Assembly: GCA_018377235.1 (NCBI GenBank)
Contig: JAGZZT010000003.1
Span: 62,001 to 126,000 of the forward strand
Direction: 5' to 3'
From: Clostridium sp.
GTDB taxonomy: Bacteria; Bacillota; Clostridia; Lachnospirales; Lachnospiraceae
Length of the DNA: 64,000 bases
Below the pieces are notes generated by a model. It saw only the letters and a program-made list of their open reading frames with translations, was not told the DNA's origin and did not search any database. Shown one piece after another: positions 1 to 7,616 of the stretch. The position numbers and the translations under genes were made by a program. Positions within the stretch are counted from its first letter, which is position 1. Every line of letters starts with the position of its first letter.

Positions 1-32
1 TTGCGAAGGCTACCGGCAAGGTAATCGACTAA
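1..32 (+). CDS. rplX: 50S ribosomal protein L24, C-terminal end (partial)
   Basis: Only the last nine codons are in the window, reading AKATGKVID then TAA at 30-32. The gene runs off the left edge. Identity rests on position: in the spc operon L24 lies directly before L5, and the tail fits an L24 C-terminus. It is followed 21 nt later by rplE with a good AGGAGG site. Confidence 0.75.
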   Translation, partial: AKATGKVID

Positions 33-53
33 TTACGGAGAGGAGGAACAAAA

Positions 54-593
54 GTGGCTAGATTAAAAGAGACTTATCAGAGCGAAATCGTAGACGCTAT
101 GATGAAGAAATTCGGATACAAGAATATCATGGAAGTGCCGAAGTTAGATAAGATTGTTGTCAACATGGGTGTTGGCGAGGCTAAGGAAAACGCTAAGGTT
201 CTGGACTCCGCAGTAAGAGATATGGAAATTATCACAGGACAGAAGGCAGTTTTAACTAAGGCTAAGAAGTCTGTGGCTAACTTCAAAATCAGAGAGGGTA
301 TGGCTATCGGATGCAAGGTTACTCTTCGCGGTGAGAAGATGTACGAGTTTGCAGATCGTTTAATCAACCTGGCTCTGCCGCGAGTTCGTGACTTCCGCGG
401 TGTAAATCCTAACGCATTTGACGGAAGAGGAAACTACGCTCTTGGTATCAAGGAGCAGTTAATTTTCCCGGAAATCGAGTACGATAAGGTTGATAAGGTA
501 AGAGGTATGGACATTATTTTCGTTACAACCGCTAAGACAGACGAGGAAGCTCGTGAACTGTTAACTTTATTCAACATGCCATTTGCGAAATAA
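54..593 (+). CDS. rplE: 50S ribosomal protein L5
   Basis: A 179-residue protein of normal L5 length. L5 binds 5S rRNA and the central protuberance of the large subunit and contacts the P-site tRNA. The N-terminus (MARLKETYQSEI) and the blocks VVNMGVGEA, KAKKSVANFKIREG and RGVNPNAFDGRGNY are typical of the family. The start is GTG at 54, preceded by GGAGAGGAGG; no upstream ATG fits the L5 N-terminus. It is part of the spc operon, between rplX and the zinc-type S14 gene. Confidence 0.98.
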   Translation: MARLKETYQSEIVDAMMKKFGYKNIMEVPKLDKIVVNMGVGEAKENAKVLDSAVRDMEIITGQKAVLTKAKKSVANFKIREGMAIGCKVTLRGEKMYEFADRLINLALPRVRDFRGVNPNAFDGRGNYALGIKEQLIFPEIEYDKVDKVRGMDIIFVTTAKTDEEARELLTLFNMPFAK

Positions 594-607
594 TTAGGAG
601 GATTATC

Positions 608-793
608 ATGGCTAAGACTTCAATGAAGATTAAACAGCAGCGCCCGGCAAAATTCTCCACAAGAGAGTACAATCGCTGCAGAATTTGTGGTCGTCCACAC
701 GCATATTTAAGAAAATACGGTATCTGCCGTGTATGCTTCCGTGAGTTAGCATACAAGGGCGAGATCCCGGGCGTAAAGAAAGCAAGCTGGTAG
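608..793 (+). CDS. rpsZ: 30S ribosomal protein S14, zinc-binding type
   Basis: A 61-residue S14 of the short zinc-containing (C+) type, a component of the 30S head. Cysteines at 24, 27, 40 and 43 form the CxxC...CxxC zinc knuckle. The length matches the zinc form rather than the ~100-residue zinc-independent paralogue. An AGGAGG site lies at 597-602. Fourteen nt separate it from rplE, but a 284-nt gap follows before rpsH, which is unusual for this operon (see the repeat entries). Confidence 0.98.
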   Translation: MAKTSMKIKQQRPAKFSTREYNRCRICGRPHAYLRKYGICRVCFRELAYKGEIPGVKKASW

Positions 794-851
794 GCTGAAA
801 GCAACTTAGCGAGCCAGAGCGTAAGCGAAAGGCGAGCTTAGTGCGAGGCCG

Positions 852-909
852 TCCGCGAATCTTAGCGAGTCTAAGCCGAAAGGCGCCAGACGAGCTTAGC
901 TGAGCGGAT
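852..909 (+). repeat. Dispersed hairpin-type repeat inside the spc operon
   Basis: The rpsZ-rpsH gap holds a GC-rich element bounded by TCCGC (852-856) and GCGGA (904-908), with an interior rich in CTTAGCGAG and AAGGCG words. A related, looser copy starts at 805; the word CTTAGCGAG occurs at 805-813 and again at 861-869. The same TCCGC...AAGGCG...GCGGAT layout recurs at 7424-7477. No convincing reading frame is present. I read it as a small non-coding interspersed repeat; its name and mobility are unknown. Confidence 0.5.
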
Positions 910-981
910 GTATAGTGGCAGAGAAAGTGTGGAGAGATGTACTCTGCAGCTTCCTCCGCTCCCGGCAGCCCCATATAGTCA

Positions 982-1015
982 GGGAGAAAGCCCCGCCCAA
1001 GCGGGAAGCTCTCCC
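982..1015 (+). other. Strong stem-loop upstream of rpsH
   Basis: GGGAGA (982-987) pairs with TCTCCC (1010-1015), and inside it CCCGC (992-996) pairs with GCGGG (1001-1005) around a CCAA loop. No T-run follows, so it is not a standard terminator. It lies 62 nt before the S8 start codon. It could be a processing site or a translational operator; that is inference. Confidence 0.45.
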
Positions 1016-1077
1016 GGGTTCACTGCCTGTTTCCAGGCTGAACTTTATAGAAGAGAGAATAAGGAGGCAAACTCAAA

Positions 1078-1479
1078 ATGACAATGAGCGATCCGATTGC
1101 AGATATGCTTACCAGAATTCGTAATGCAAATACTGCTAAACATGATACAGTAGATGTTCCGGCTTCCAAGATGAAGTTAGCTATCGCTGACATTCTTGTA
1201 AAAGAGGGATACATCAAGAAATACGATATCGTTGAGGACAACGGTTTCAATACTATCCGCATCGAGTTAAAGTACGGAAAAGATAAGAACGAGAAGATCA
1301 TCTCCGGTATCAAGAGAATCTCCAAGCCAGGTCTTCGTGTTTACGCTAACACAGAGGATATGCCAAAGGTACTTGGCGGACTTGGAATCGCTATCGTTTC
1401 CACAAACCAGGGAGTAATTACAGACAAAGAAGCAAGACGTTTAGGCGTAGGCGGCGAGGTTCTCGCATTTGTTTGGTAA
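1078..1479 (+). CDS. rpsH: 30S ribosomal protein S8
   Basis: A 133-residue S8, a primary binder of the central domain of 16S rRNA. The MSDPIADMLTRIRNA start and the C-terminal block EARRLGVGGEVLAFVW are diagnostic. ATG at 1078 is preceded by AAGGAGG; a second ATG two codons later (giving MSDPIADM) is the start used in many S8 entries and is possible. S8 is a translational repressor of the spc operon in E. coli; whether the long structured leader here has such a role is not shown. Confidence 0.98.
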   Translation: MTMSDPIADMLTRIRNANTAKHDTVDVPASKMKLAIADILVKEGYIKKYDIVEDNGFNTIRIELKYGKDKNEKIISGIKRISKPGLRVYANTEDMPKVLGGLGIAIVSTNQGVITDKEARRLGVGGEVLAFVW

Positions 1480-1508
1480 TCCAATCAATAGACAGATAAC
1501 TGAAAACA

Positions 1509-1529
1509 GAGAAGCCGCCTTGGCTTCTC
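1509..1529 (+). other. Stem-loop between rpsH and rplF
   Basis: GAGAAGCC (1509-1516) and GGCTTCTC (1522-1529) form a perfect 8-bp stem with a 5-nt loop. The following bases are not T-rich, so it looks like an mRNA processing or stability hairpin rather than a terminator. The rplF ribosome binding site lies just downstream (TAGGAGG). Confidence 0.5.
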
Positions 1530-1557
1530 CGAAAATCTAAGTAGGAGGTAAACAGGC

Positions 1558-2100
1558 ATGTCACGTATCGGAAGAATGCCAGTTGCGATTCCGGCAGGAG
1601 TAACTGTTACAATCGCAGAGAACAATTTAGTGACTGTAAAAGGTCCAAAGGGAACACTTGAGAGAGAGTTACCAGTTGAGATGTCCATCAAGGAAGAGGA
1701 CGGACATATCATCGTTACAAGACCGAACGATTTAAAGAAGATGAAATCTTTACACGGCCTTACAAGAACCTTAATCAACAACATGATTCACGGCGTAACA
1801 GAGGGTTATGAGAAGGTTCTCGAGGTAAACGGTGTAGGTTACAGAGCTGCTAAGCAGGGCAAGAAGCTTACATTAAGCCTTGGATATTCTCACCCGGTAG
1901 AGATGGAGGATCCAGAGGGAATTGAGACAGTTCTCGATGGACAGAACAAGATCATCGTAAAGGGTATCAGCAAAGAGAAGGTTGGCCAGTACGCTGCCGA
2001 GATCAGAGACAAGAGAAGACCTGAGCCGTACAAGGGCAAGGGAATCAAGTACGCTGACGAGGTAATCAGACGTAAAGTTGGTAAGACAGGTAAGAAATAA
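1558..2100 (+). CDS. rplF: 50S ribosomal protein L6
   Basis: A 180-residue L6, which sits near the factor-binding site of the 50S subunit. The N-terminus (MSRIGRMPVAIPAGV), the VNGVGYRAAKQG block and the C-terminal RRPEPYKGKGIKYADE signature are all present. Length is normal. ATG at 1558 has GGAGGT upstream. It is followed 17 nt later by rplR. Confidence 0.98.
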   Translation: MSRIGRMPVAIPAGVTVTIAENNLVTVKGPKGTLERELPVEMSIKEEDGHIIVTRPNDLKKMKSLHGLTRTLINNMIHGVTEGYEKVLEVNGVGYRAAKQGKKLTLSLGYSHPVEMEDPEGIETVLDGQNKIIVKGISKEKVGQYAAEIRDKRRPEPYKGKGIKYADEVIRRKVGKTGKK

Positions 2101-2117
2101 ATAAGGAGAGTGTAAAG

Positions 2118-2486
2118 ATGGTTAGCAAACAGTCAAGAACAGAAGTTCGCGTTAAAAAGCACGCTAGATTACGCAATCGTTTTTCCGGCACAGCCGAGAG
2201 ACCGCGTTTAGCAGTGTTCAGAAGCAATAATCATATGTATGCTCAGATCATTGACGATACAGTTGGCAATACTTTAGTTTCTGCTTCTACAGCAGAGAAG
2301 GCAGTTAAGGCCGAGCTTACTAAGACAAACAACGTAGAGGCTGCCGCATATGTTGGTACTGTAATCGCCAAGAGAGCGTTAGAGAAGGGTATCAAAACAG
2401 TTGTCTTTGACAGAGGCGGATTTATTTATCAGGGTAAAGTTCAGGCATTAGCAGACGCAGCACGTGAGGCTGGTCTGGAATTCTAG
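2118..2486 (+). CDS. rplR: 50S ribosomal protein L18
   Basis: A 122-residue L18, a 5S rRNA-binding protein of the central protuberance. Family blocks visible are RLRNRFSGTAERPRLAVFRSN, HMYAQIIDD and VVFDRGGFIYQGKVQALADAARE. Normal length; AAGGAG precedes the ATG. It lies in the usual spc order between L6 and S5. Confidence 0.98.
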   Translation: MVSKQSRTEVRVKKHARLRNRFSGTAERPRLAVFRSNNHMYAQIIDDTVGNTLVSASTAEKAVKAELTKTNNVEAAAYVGTVIAKRALEKGIKTVVFDRGGFIYQGKVQALADAAREAGLEF

Positions 2487-2506
2487 TAGGAAGGAGAACA
2501 ATACAG

Positions 2507-3016
2507 ATGAAACGTACAATCATTGATGCTACCCAGTTCGAGTTAGAAGATAAGGTAGTGGCAATCAAACGCGTATCCAAGACTGTCAAGGGCGGACGTA
2601 CAATGAGATTCTCCGCATTAGTAGTAGTTGGTGATAAGAACGGCCACGTAGGCGCTGGCCTTGGAAAGGCTGCTGAGGTTCCGGAAGCTATCCGTAAGGG
2701 TAAAGAGGCTGCCGCTAAGAATCTCGTTGCAGTTCCATTTGATGAGAATAACAGCATTCCACACGATTTCCTTGGAAAATTCGGAAGCGCTAACGTGCTT
2801 TTAAAGAAGGCTCCGGAAGGTACTGGAGTTATCGCCGGAGGTCCGGCGCGTTCCGTACTGGAGCTTGCAGGATATAAGAATATCCGTACAAAATCCTTAG
2901 GTTCCAACAACAAGACAAATGTTGTTTTAGCTACATTAGCAGGATTATGCGCATTAAAGACTCCGGAAGAGGTTGCAAAGCTCCGCGGTAAATCTGTAGA
3001 AGAGATTCTGAACTAA
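2507..3016 (+). CDS. rpsE: 30S ribosomal protein S5
   Basis: A 169-residue S5, important for decoding accuracy. The N-terminal double-stranded-RNA-binding part contains VVAIKRVSKTVKGGRTMRFSALVVVGD, and the C-terminal part contains GVIAGGPARSVLELAG and the SNNKTNVV block. Length is normal. The start ATG follows AAGGAG. Part of the spc operon. Confidence 0.98.
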   Translation: MKRTIIDATQFELEDKVVAIKRVSKTVKGGRTMRFSALVVVGDKNGHVGAGLGKAAEVPEAIRKGKEAAAKNLVAVPFDENNSIPHDFLGKFGSANVLLKKAPEGTGVIAGGPARSVLELAGYKNIRTKSLGSNNKTNVVLATLAGLCALKTPEEVAKLRGKSVEEILN

Positions 3017-3032
3017 TAGGAGGAGATTAAAA

Positions 3033-3215
3033 ATGGCACAGACATTAAAGATCACATTAGTAAAATCCCCTATCGGTGCTGTTCCGAAGCAGAGAGCAAC
3101 TGTTGAGGCATTAGGCTTAAACAAACTGAACAAGACAGTTGAGATGCCAGACAACAGCGCTGTTAGAGGCATGATTCAGAGTGTTAGACACTTAGTAAAA
3201 GTAGAAGAGAACTAA
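3033..3215 (+). CDS. rpmD: 50S ribosomal protein L30
   Basis: A 60-residue bacterial L30. It shows LKITLVKSPIG near the start, followed by KQRATVEALGLNKLNKTVE and the RGMIQSVRHLVKVEE tail, all typical. It lies 16 nt after rpsE with an AGGAGG site, in its canonical place before rplO. Confidence 0.98.
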   Translation: MAQTLKITLVKSPIGAVPKQRATVEALGLNKLNKTVEMPDNSAVRGMIQSVRHLVKVEEN

Positions 3216-3237
3216 GATTTTGTAAGGAGGTGCAGTC

Positions 3238-3678
3238 ATGGAATTATCCAATTTACAGCCAGCTGTAGGTTCTAAGCACAGCGACAGCTTCAGAAGAGGC
3301 CGTGGCCATGGCTCAGGAAACGGAAAGACTGCTGGTAAGGGACATAAAGGACAGAAAGCACGTTCCGGAGCTACAAGACCGGGATTTGAAGGCGGTCAGA
3401 TGCCTTTATACAGACGTCTTCCTAAGAGAGGCTTTACAAACAGAAACAGCAAGACAATTGTTGGCATCAATGTAAGCGCTCTTGAGAGATTTGAGAATGA
3501 CACAGTAGTAACAGTAGAGACATTAATCGAAGCAGGTATCGTTAAGAATCCGCGCGACGGCGTTAAGATTCTCGGAAACGGCGAGCTCACAAAGAAGCTC
3601 ACTGTAAAAGTAGATGCAGTAAGTGAAGGAGCAAAAGCCAAAATCGAGGCTGTTGGCGGAACCTGCGAGGTGATCTAG
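3238..3678 (+). CDS. rplO: 50S ribosomal protein L15
   Basis: A 146-residue L15, an early assembly protein of the 50S subunit. The basic glycine-rich N-terminus (RRGRGHGSGNGKTAGKGHKGQKAR) and FEGGQMPLYRRLPKRGF are diagnostic. AAGGAGG precedes the ATG. The stop is one nt before secY, implying translational coupling. Confidence 0.98.
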   Translation: MELSNLQPAVGSKHSDSFRRGRGHGSGNGKTAGKGHKGQKARSGATRPGFEGGQMPLYRRLPKRGFTNRNSKTIVGINVSALERFENDTVVTVETLIEAGIVKNPRDGVKILGNGELTKKLTVKVDAVSEGAKAKIEAVGGTCEVI

Positions 3679-3679
3679 T

Positions 3680-4996
3680 ATGTTAAAAACACTCCAGAGC
3701 GCTTTCAGAGTGAAGGAGGTAAGACAGAAGCTTGTATATACCTTTATGATGCTGATTGTGTTCCGTATTGGATCACAGATGCCTATTCCAGGGGCAAATA
3801 CAAGTTTCTTCGACGAACTGTTCGCAAGATACAACAATGATGCATTCGGTTTTCTCAATTCGATCACTGGCGGTTCCCTTACGAACATGTCAGTGTTCGC
3901 ATTGAGTATTACTCCCTACATCACATCTTCCATTATCATGCAGCTTCTGACTATCGCGATTCCGAAGCTGGAAGAAATGCAGAGAGATGGTGAAGAGGGA
4001 AGAAAGAAAATCCAGGAATATACCCGTTATCTGACAGTCGGACTGGCCTTAATGCAGTCAGCTGCTATGGCAATCGGCTTCGGAGGACAGGGACTGCTTC
4101 TTGACTTCACAGCGTTAAACGTCATCGTGACTGTTGCAACCATGACAGCAGGAAGTGCAGTTCTTATGTGGATTGGCGAGCGTATTACAGAAAATGGCGT
4201 AGGGAATGGAATCTCTATAGTCCTGCTCTTTAATATTCTTTCCACGATTCCAAGTGACATGATTTCTCTGTATGAGAGATTCATGAAGGGAAGACCTGTC
4301 GGCGCAGCGGCATTATCTCTGGTTATCATTGTTGCTGTTATCGCAGCTATCGTAGTATTTGTTATCATTCTTCAGGATGCACAGAGAGTAATTCCGGTAC
4401 AGTATTCCAAGAAGATGCAGGGAAGGAAAATGGTTGGCGGCCAGTCTGCGAACATTCCGTTAAAGGTAAATACAGCAGGCGTTATTCCTGTTATTTTTGC
4501 TTCCTCCCTGATGAGCTTCCCGGTTATTATCTCTGAGTTTCTGAAGGTTGATCCTCTCTCTGTTCCGGGGCACATTTTAAGAACCCTGAACTCCAGTTCC
4601 TGGTTCCGTCCGGAAGCTCCGATTTACACAGTGGGAGTATTAATCTATGTAGGATTGATTGTATTGTTTGCGTATTTCTACACATCTATTACGTTCAATC
4701 CTCTTGAGATTGCCAACAATATGAAAAAAGCCGGCGGCTTTATCCCTGGCATCCGTCCAGGAAAGCCAACATCTGACTATCTGTCAGGTATTCTGAGCTA
4801 TATTATCTTAATCGGCGCCTGCGGTCTGGTGATTGTGTGCCTGATTCCGATTATTGCGTCCGGTCTGTTTAATATCAACAGACTGTCCTTTGGAGGAACG
4901 TCCTTGATTATTATTGCAGGCGTTATTCTGGAAACAATTAAGGCAATAGAGTCTCAGCTCCTGGTAAGAAACTACAGAGGCTTTTTGAATGACTAA
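3680..4996 (+). CDS. secY: Preprotein translocase channel subunit SecY
   Basis: A 438-residue, ten-helix SecY, the protein-conducting channel of the Sec translocon in the cytoplasmic membrane. Visible hallmarks are the plug region GSLTNMSVFALSITPYITSSIIMQLL, the RITENGVGNGISI loop, QGRKMVGGQSANIPLKVN in the cytosolic C4 loop and the MKKAGGFIPGIRPGKPT loop that contacts SecA and the ribosome. Normal length. It begins one nt after rplO. In this window it would serve export of the signal-peptide proteins encoded at 12.7-22.4 kb. Confidence 0.98.
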   Translation: MLKTLQSAFRVKEVRQKLVYTFMMLIVFRIGSQMPIPGANTSFFDELFARYNNDAFGFLNSITGGSLTNMSVFALSITPYITSSIIMQLLTIAIPKLEEMQRDGEEGRKKIQEYTRYLTVGLALMQSAAMAIGFGGQGLLLDFTALNVIVTVATMTAGSAVLMWIGERITENGVGNGISIVLLFNILSTIPSDMISLYERFMKGRPVGAAALSLVIIVAVIAAIVVFVIILQDAQRVIPVQYSKKMQGRKMVGGQSANIPLKVNTAGVIPVIFASSLMSFPVIISEFLKVDPLSVPGHILRTLNSSSWFRPEAPIYTVGVLIYVGLIVLFAYFYTSITFNPLEIANNMKKAGGFIPGIRPGKPTSDYLSGILSYIILIGACGLVIVCLIPIIASGLFNINRLSFGGTSLIIIAGVILETIKAIESQLLVRNYRGFLND

Positions 4997-5002
4997 ATGA
5001 TT

Positions 5003-5072
5003 CGCCTTCTGGGCGGGAGAGAAGGGAGGCATATTTTATGCTGACTGCTTCCGCGGGAAGGCGTTTCTTTTA
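5003..5072 (+). terminator. Possible weak terminator or attenuator after secY
   Basis: CGCCTTC (5003-5009) can pair with GAAGGCG (5057-5063), and the sequence then runs TTTCTTTT. The loop is long, so termination would be partial at best. The secY-adk gap (4997-5246) holds no convincing gene; a 60-codon reading frame there has no recognisable product. Confidence 0.35.
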
Positions 5073-5246
5073 TTTATACAAAGTATACTTATTTGCTTAT
5101 AAGAAAGAATATCGCAGAGTTTTTCATCCTGAAAGCGGGGGAACGGCTGCAGCGTCTATGCTGTCTGCCGGCTTCAGATGGAAAAGAGAGACAGGGAAAG
5201 AGAATTTGGGGACCCATTAAAAAAGCGATTATGGGAGGTACATGTT

Positions 5247-5888
5247 ATGAAAATCATTATGTTAGGAGCGCCAGGAGCGGGCAAAGGAACACAGGCTGAC
5301 AGAATTGCGGCAAAGCATGGTATTCCGCACATTGCCACAGGAGACATTTTCAGAAGCAACATCAAAGAGGGAACAGAGCTGGGACAGCAGGCAAAGAAGT
5401 ACATGGATCAGGGGCTTCTGGTTCCGGATGAGGTAACAATCAATATGGTTCTGGACCGTATTCAGAGGGATGACTGCAGAGACGGTTATGTATTGGACGG
5501 CTTCCCAAGAACCATTCCCCAGGCTGAAAGCCTTGGAAAAGCCCTTCAGGAGAGAGGCCAGAAGATTGACTTTGCAATTAATGTAGATGTTCCGGATGAA
5601 AATATTGTCAAGAGAATGGGAGGCCGCCGGGCCTGCATTACCTGTGGAGCTACCTATCATACACAGTTCGCTCCGCCGAAGAAAGACGGCATCTGCGATA
5701 AGTGCGGTTCAGAGCTGGTGCTGAGGGATGACGATAAGCCTGAGACAGTGCAGAAGCGCCTTGCCGTTTACCATGAGCAGACCAAACCGCTGATTGGCTA
5801 CTATGATCAGACTGGAATTCTGGCGACAGTAGATGGAACACAGGAAATGGATCAGGTGTTTAACAGTATTGAAACGATTTTAGGATAA
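5247..5888 (+). CDS. adk: Adenylate kinase (zinc-lid form)
   Basis: A 213-residue adenylate kinase, interconverting ATP+AMP and 2 ADP in the cytosol. The P-loop GAPGAGKGT is at residues 7-15, the AMP-binding ATGDIFR block at 30-36 and GFPRT at 85-89. The lid carries four cysteines at 130, 133, 150 and 153, the zinc-binding lid of Gram-positive enzymes. ATG at 5247 is chosen because GGGAGG lies 8 nt upstream and the protein then begins MKIIMLGAPG; an in-frame upstream ATG at 5178 would add a non-homologous extension. Confidence 0.97.
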   Translation: MKIIMLGAPGAGKGTQADRIAAKHGIPHIATGDIFRSNIKEGTELGQQAKKYMDQGLLVPDEVTINMVLDRIQRDDCRDGYVLDGFPRTIPQAESLGKALQERGQKIDFAINVDVPDENIVKRMGGRRACITCGATYHTQFAPPKKDGICDKCGSELVLRDDDKPETVQKRLAVYHEQTKPLIGYYDQTGILATVDGTQEMDQVFNSIETILG

Positions 5889-5908
5889 GAATTCAGGAGC
5901 AGAAAATT

Positions 5909-6661
5909 ATGGCAGTAACCATTAAATCCCCAAGAGAAATTGAATTGATGAGAGAAGCGGGCAGAATTCTGGCTATTACTCATAACGAGCTGGAAAAAGC
6001 GCTGAAACCGGGCATGTCTACTCTGGACATTGACAGGCTGGGCGAGGAGATTATCCGCAGCTACGGCTGTATTCCGTCCTTTAAAAACTATAATGGGTAT
6101 CCGGCTTCTATCTGCGTATCTGTCAATGACGAGGTAGTTCATGGGATTCCTCATAAGGACCATATCATTGACGAGGGAGACATTGTCAGCCTGGACGCAG
6201 GGGTTATCTATAAGGGCTACCATTCAGATGCAGCCAGAACCCATGGAGTGGGAGAGATCAGCCCGGAAGCCAGAAAGCTGATTGATGTGACGCGGCAGAG
6301 CTTTTTTGAAGGAATTAAATTTGCCATGCCAGGCAATCATCTGAACGATATTTCTGCCGCTGTTCAGGCCTATGCAGAGAGCTTCGGCTTCGGAGTGGTG
6401 CGGGATCTGGTGGGGCACGGCATCGGCTCCCATCTCCATGAGGATCCGGAGGTGCCGAATTTCAAACGCCGCAGGAAGGGGATCCTCCTTCAGCCGGGCA
6501 TGACCCTTGCGATTGAGCCTATGATTAATGAAGGCTCTTACGATGTGGTCTGGCTGGATGATGACTGGACAGTTGTCACGGAGGACGGCTCCCTGTCAGC
6601 TCATTATGAGAACACAATCCTGATAACTGAGGACGGCCCGGAAATCCTATCTATGCTGTAG
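5909..6661 (+). CDS. map: Type I methionine aminopeptidase
   Basis: A 250-residue enzyme removing the initiator methionine from nascent proteins. The dinuclear metal site can be traced: two aspartates in LDAGVIYKGYHSDAARTHGVG, the histidine in GHGIGSHLHEDPEVPN, the glutamate in AIEPMINEG and the last glutamate in HYENTILITEDGPE. The standard short form without the zinc-finger N-terminus. It lies 20 nt after adk, the common adk-map pair within ribosomal operons. Confidence 0.97.
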   Translation: MAVTIKSPREIELMREAGRILAITHNELEKALKPGMSTLDIDRLGEEIIRSYGCIPSFKNYNGYPASICVSVNDEVVHGIPHKDHIIDEGDIVSLDAGVIYKGYHSDAARTHGVGEISPEARKLIDVTRQSFFEGIKFAMPGNHLNDISAAVQAYAESFGFGVVRDLVGHGIGSHLHEDPEVPNFKRRRKGILLQPGMTLAIEPMINEGSYDVVWLDDDWTVVTEDGSLSAHYENTILITEDGPEILSML

Positions 6662-6689
6662 GATGCCGCCTTGACTTTTGAGGTGAAAC

Positions 6690-6965
6690 ATGGCAGAATA
6701 TAAAGTCGGAAGCCTTGTCCGCTCCCTTGCAGGACATGACAAGGACAGCTTTTTTATCATAACAGAGGAGACTCCGGAATATGTTTACCTGTCAGACGGC
6801 AGGCTGCGCCCCTTTGGGAAACCTAAGAAGAAAAAGAAAAAACATGTGCAGCCCACCCATTACTCAGAACAGAAGCTTACAGAAGCTATTGAGTCCAGCC
6901 GTCCTACCGTAGACGAGGAGATTCGCCTCTTTATTAAGAACTGGAAAAAAGAGAGAGAAATATAA
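6690..6965 (+). CDS. KOW-domain RNA-binding protein (L14e-like)
   Basis: A 91-residue basic protein. The N-terminus (YKVGSLVRSLAGHDKDSFFIITEE) resembles a KOW/L14e-type fold, followed by a lysine run (KPKKKKKKH) and an acidic-basic tail. Small proteins of this type sit between map and infA in many Clostridia and are annotated as KOW-domain RNA-binding proteins; function is unproven, but a ribosome-associated role is likely. It is 28 nt after map and 19 nt before infA, so it belongs to the same transcript. Confidence 0.8.
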   Translation: MAEYKVGSLVRSLAGHDKDSFFIITEETPEYVYLSDGRLRPFGKPKKKKKKHVQPTHYSEQKLTEAIESSRPTVDEEIRLFIKNWKKEREI

Positions 6966-6984
6966 CAGCCGGGAGGTAGAGCAA

Positions 6985-7203
6985 ATGTCTAAAGCAGACG
7001 TAATTGAAATTGAGGGAACCGTTGCAGAGAAGCTGCCAAACGCCATGTTCAAGGTAGAACTGGAAAACGGCCATATCGTTCTTGCAACCATCAGCGGAAA
7101 ACTCCGCATGAATTACATCAGAATCTTACCAGGAGATAAGGTGACGATGGAGATGTCTCCATATGATCTTTCCAAGGGACGTATTATCTGGAGAGATAAA
7201 TAA
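6985..7203 (+). CDS. infA: Translation initiation factor IF-1
   Basis: A 72-residue single OB-fold protein that binds the ribosomal A site during initiation. The sequence MSKADVIEIEGTVAEKLPNAMFKVELENGH and the tail YDLSKGRIIWRDK are near-universal for bacterial IF-1. GGGAGGT precedes the ATG. It closes the first transcription block; three hairpins follow and the next gene has its own promoter. Confidence 0.98.
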   Translation: MSKADVIEIEGTVAEKLPNAMFKVELENGHIVLATISGKLRMNYIRILPGDKVTMEMSPYDLSKGRIIWRDK

Positions 7204-7216
7204 GATATAGTAATAA

Positions 7217-7268
7217 GAAAAACACGGCCGCCTAGTTCCACCAAAGTCACAGAGCGGCCGTGTTTTTC
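7217..7268 (+). terminator. Intrinsic terminator after infA (hairpin 1 of 3)
   Basis: A perfect 15-bp inverted repeat: 7217-7231 (ending GGCCGC) pairs with 7254-7268 (beginning GCGGCC). The distal arm itself ends GTTTTTC and is followed by TTT. The 22-nt loop contains TTCCACCAAAGTCA. It ends the spc-adk-map-infA transcript. Confidence 0.85.
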
Positions 7269-7279
7269 TTTAAAACTGA

Positions 7280-7327
7280 AAAAGGCAGGTATTTTCTTCC
7301 ACTGAAAGTCAGAAATACCTGTCTTTT
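7280..7327 (+). terminator. Second stem-loop after infA (hairpin 2 of 3)
   Basis: A 15-bp stem with one G-T pair (7280-7294 with 7313-7327; core GCAGGTATTT/AAATACCTG) ending in CTTTT, so it could act as a second terminator. The 18-nt loop reads TCTTCCACTGAAAGTCAG, very like the loop of the first hairpin although the stem is unrelated. Confidence 0.7.
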
Positions 7328-7349
7328 CTGCTTGTGTCTGCATGGCAGA

Positions 7350-7406
7350 GAGAGGAGAGTTTTTCCTGCTCCACCAAAAGCTTAGTCGCAGAAACACTCT
7401 CCTCTC
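7350..7406 (+). other. Third stem-loop after infA (hairpin 3 of 3)
   Basis: GAGAGGAGAGT (7350-7360) pairs with ACTCTCCTCTC (7396-7406). An inner helix pairs CTGC (7366-7369) with GCAG (7388-7391). The apical loop reads TCCACCAAAAGCTTAGTC and repeats the CCACC-AAAG motif of the two preceding hairpins. No strong T-run follows. Confidence 0.6.
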
Positions 7407-7423
7407 CCTCTATCCATCTTCTT

Positions 7424-7477
7424 TCCGCCACCGAGCGAAGTGTGCGAGCCGCAAGGCGAGTTTTCGCGAATGGCGGA
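7424..7477 (+). repeat. Dispersed hairpin-type repeat, second copy
   Basis: TCCGCCA (7424-7430) and TGGCGGA (7471-7477) bracket a GC-rich interior with the words GCGAGCCGCAAGGCGAG. Layout and interior match the element at 852-909 within the spc operon. A perfect tandem 9-mer ATGGATGCA follows at 7480-7497. I see nothing coding between this repeat and the rpmJ promoter. Confidence 0.5.
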
Positions 7478-7580
7478 TCATGGATGCAATGGATGCACGA
7501 ACCGAACAGAAAACGCAGCCAGCCGCAAAGCCTGCAGTTTTTGCCTGCGTGAGTTTGCTGTGCTTTCGCGAAAAAATCCC

Positions 7581-7609
7581 TTGCATTATATAGAAATAAA
7601 TGTTATAAT
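7581..7609 (+). promoter_or_regulatory. Strong sigma-A promoter for the rpmJ-rplQ operon
   Basis: TTGCAT (7581-7586), a 17-bp spacer and TATAAT (7604-7609) with an extended -10 (TGT before it). It is the only near-consensus promoter in the 592-nt infA-rpmJ gap and makes the alpha operon independently transcribed. Confidence 0.85.
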
Positions 7610-7616
7610 GCTCTAG

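Noticed and set aside
982..1015. Known S8 operator mimic before rpsH
   Set aside because: The helix lacks any clear resemblance to the 16S helix 21 S8 site as I can judge it by eye; kept only as a hairpin.
5038..5220. A 60-codon plus-strand reading frame between secY and adk
   Set aside because: No recognisable product, no strong ribosome binding site and unlike ribosomal-operon genes; more likely untranslated leader.
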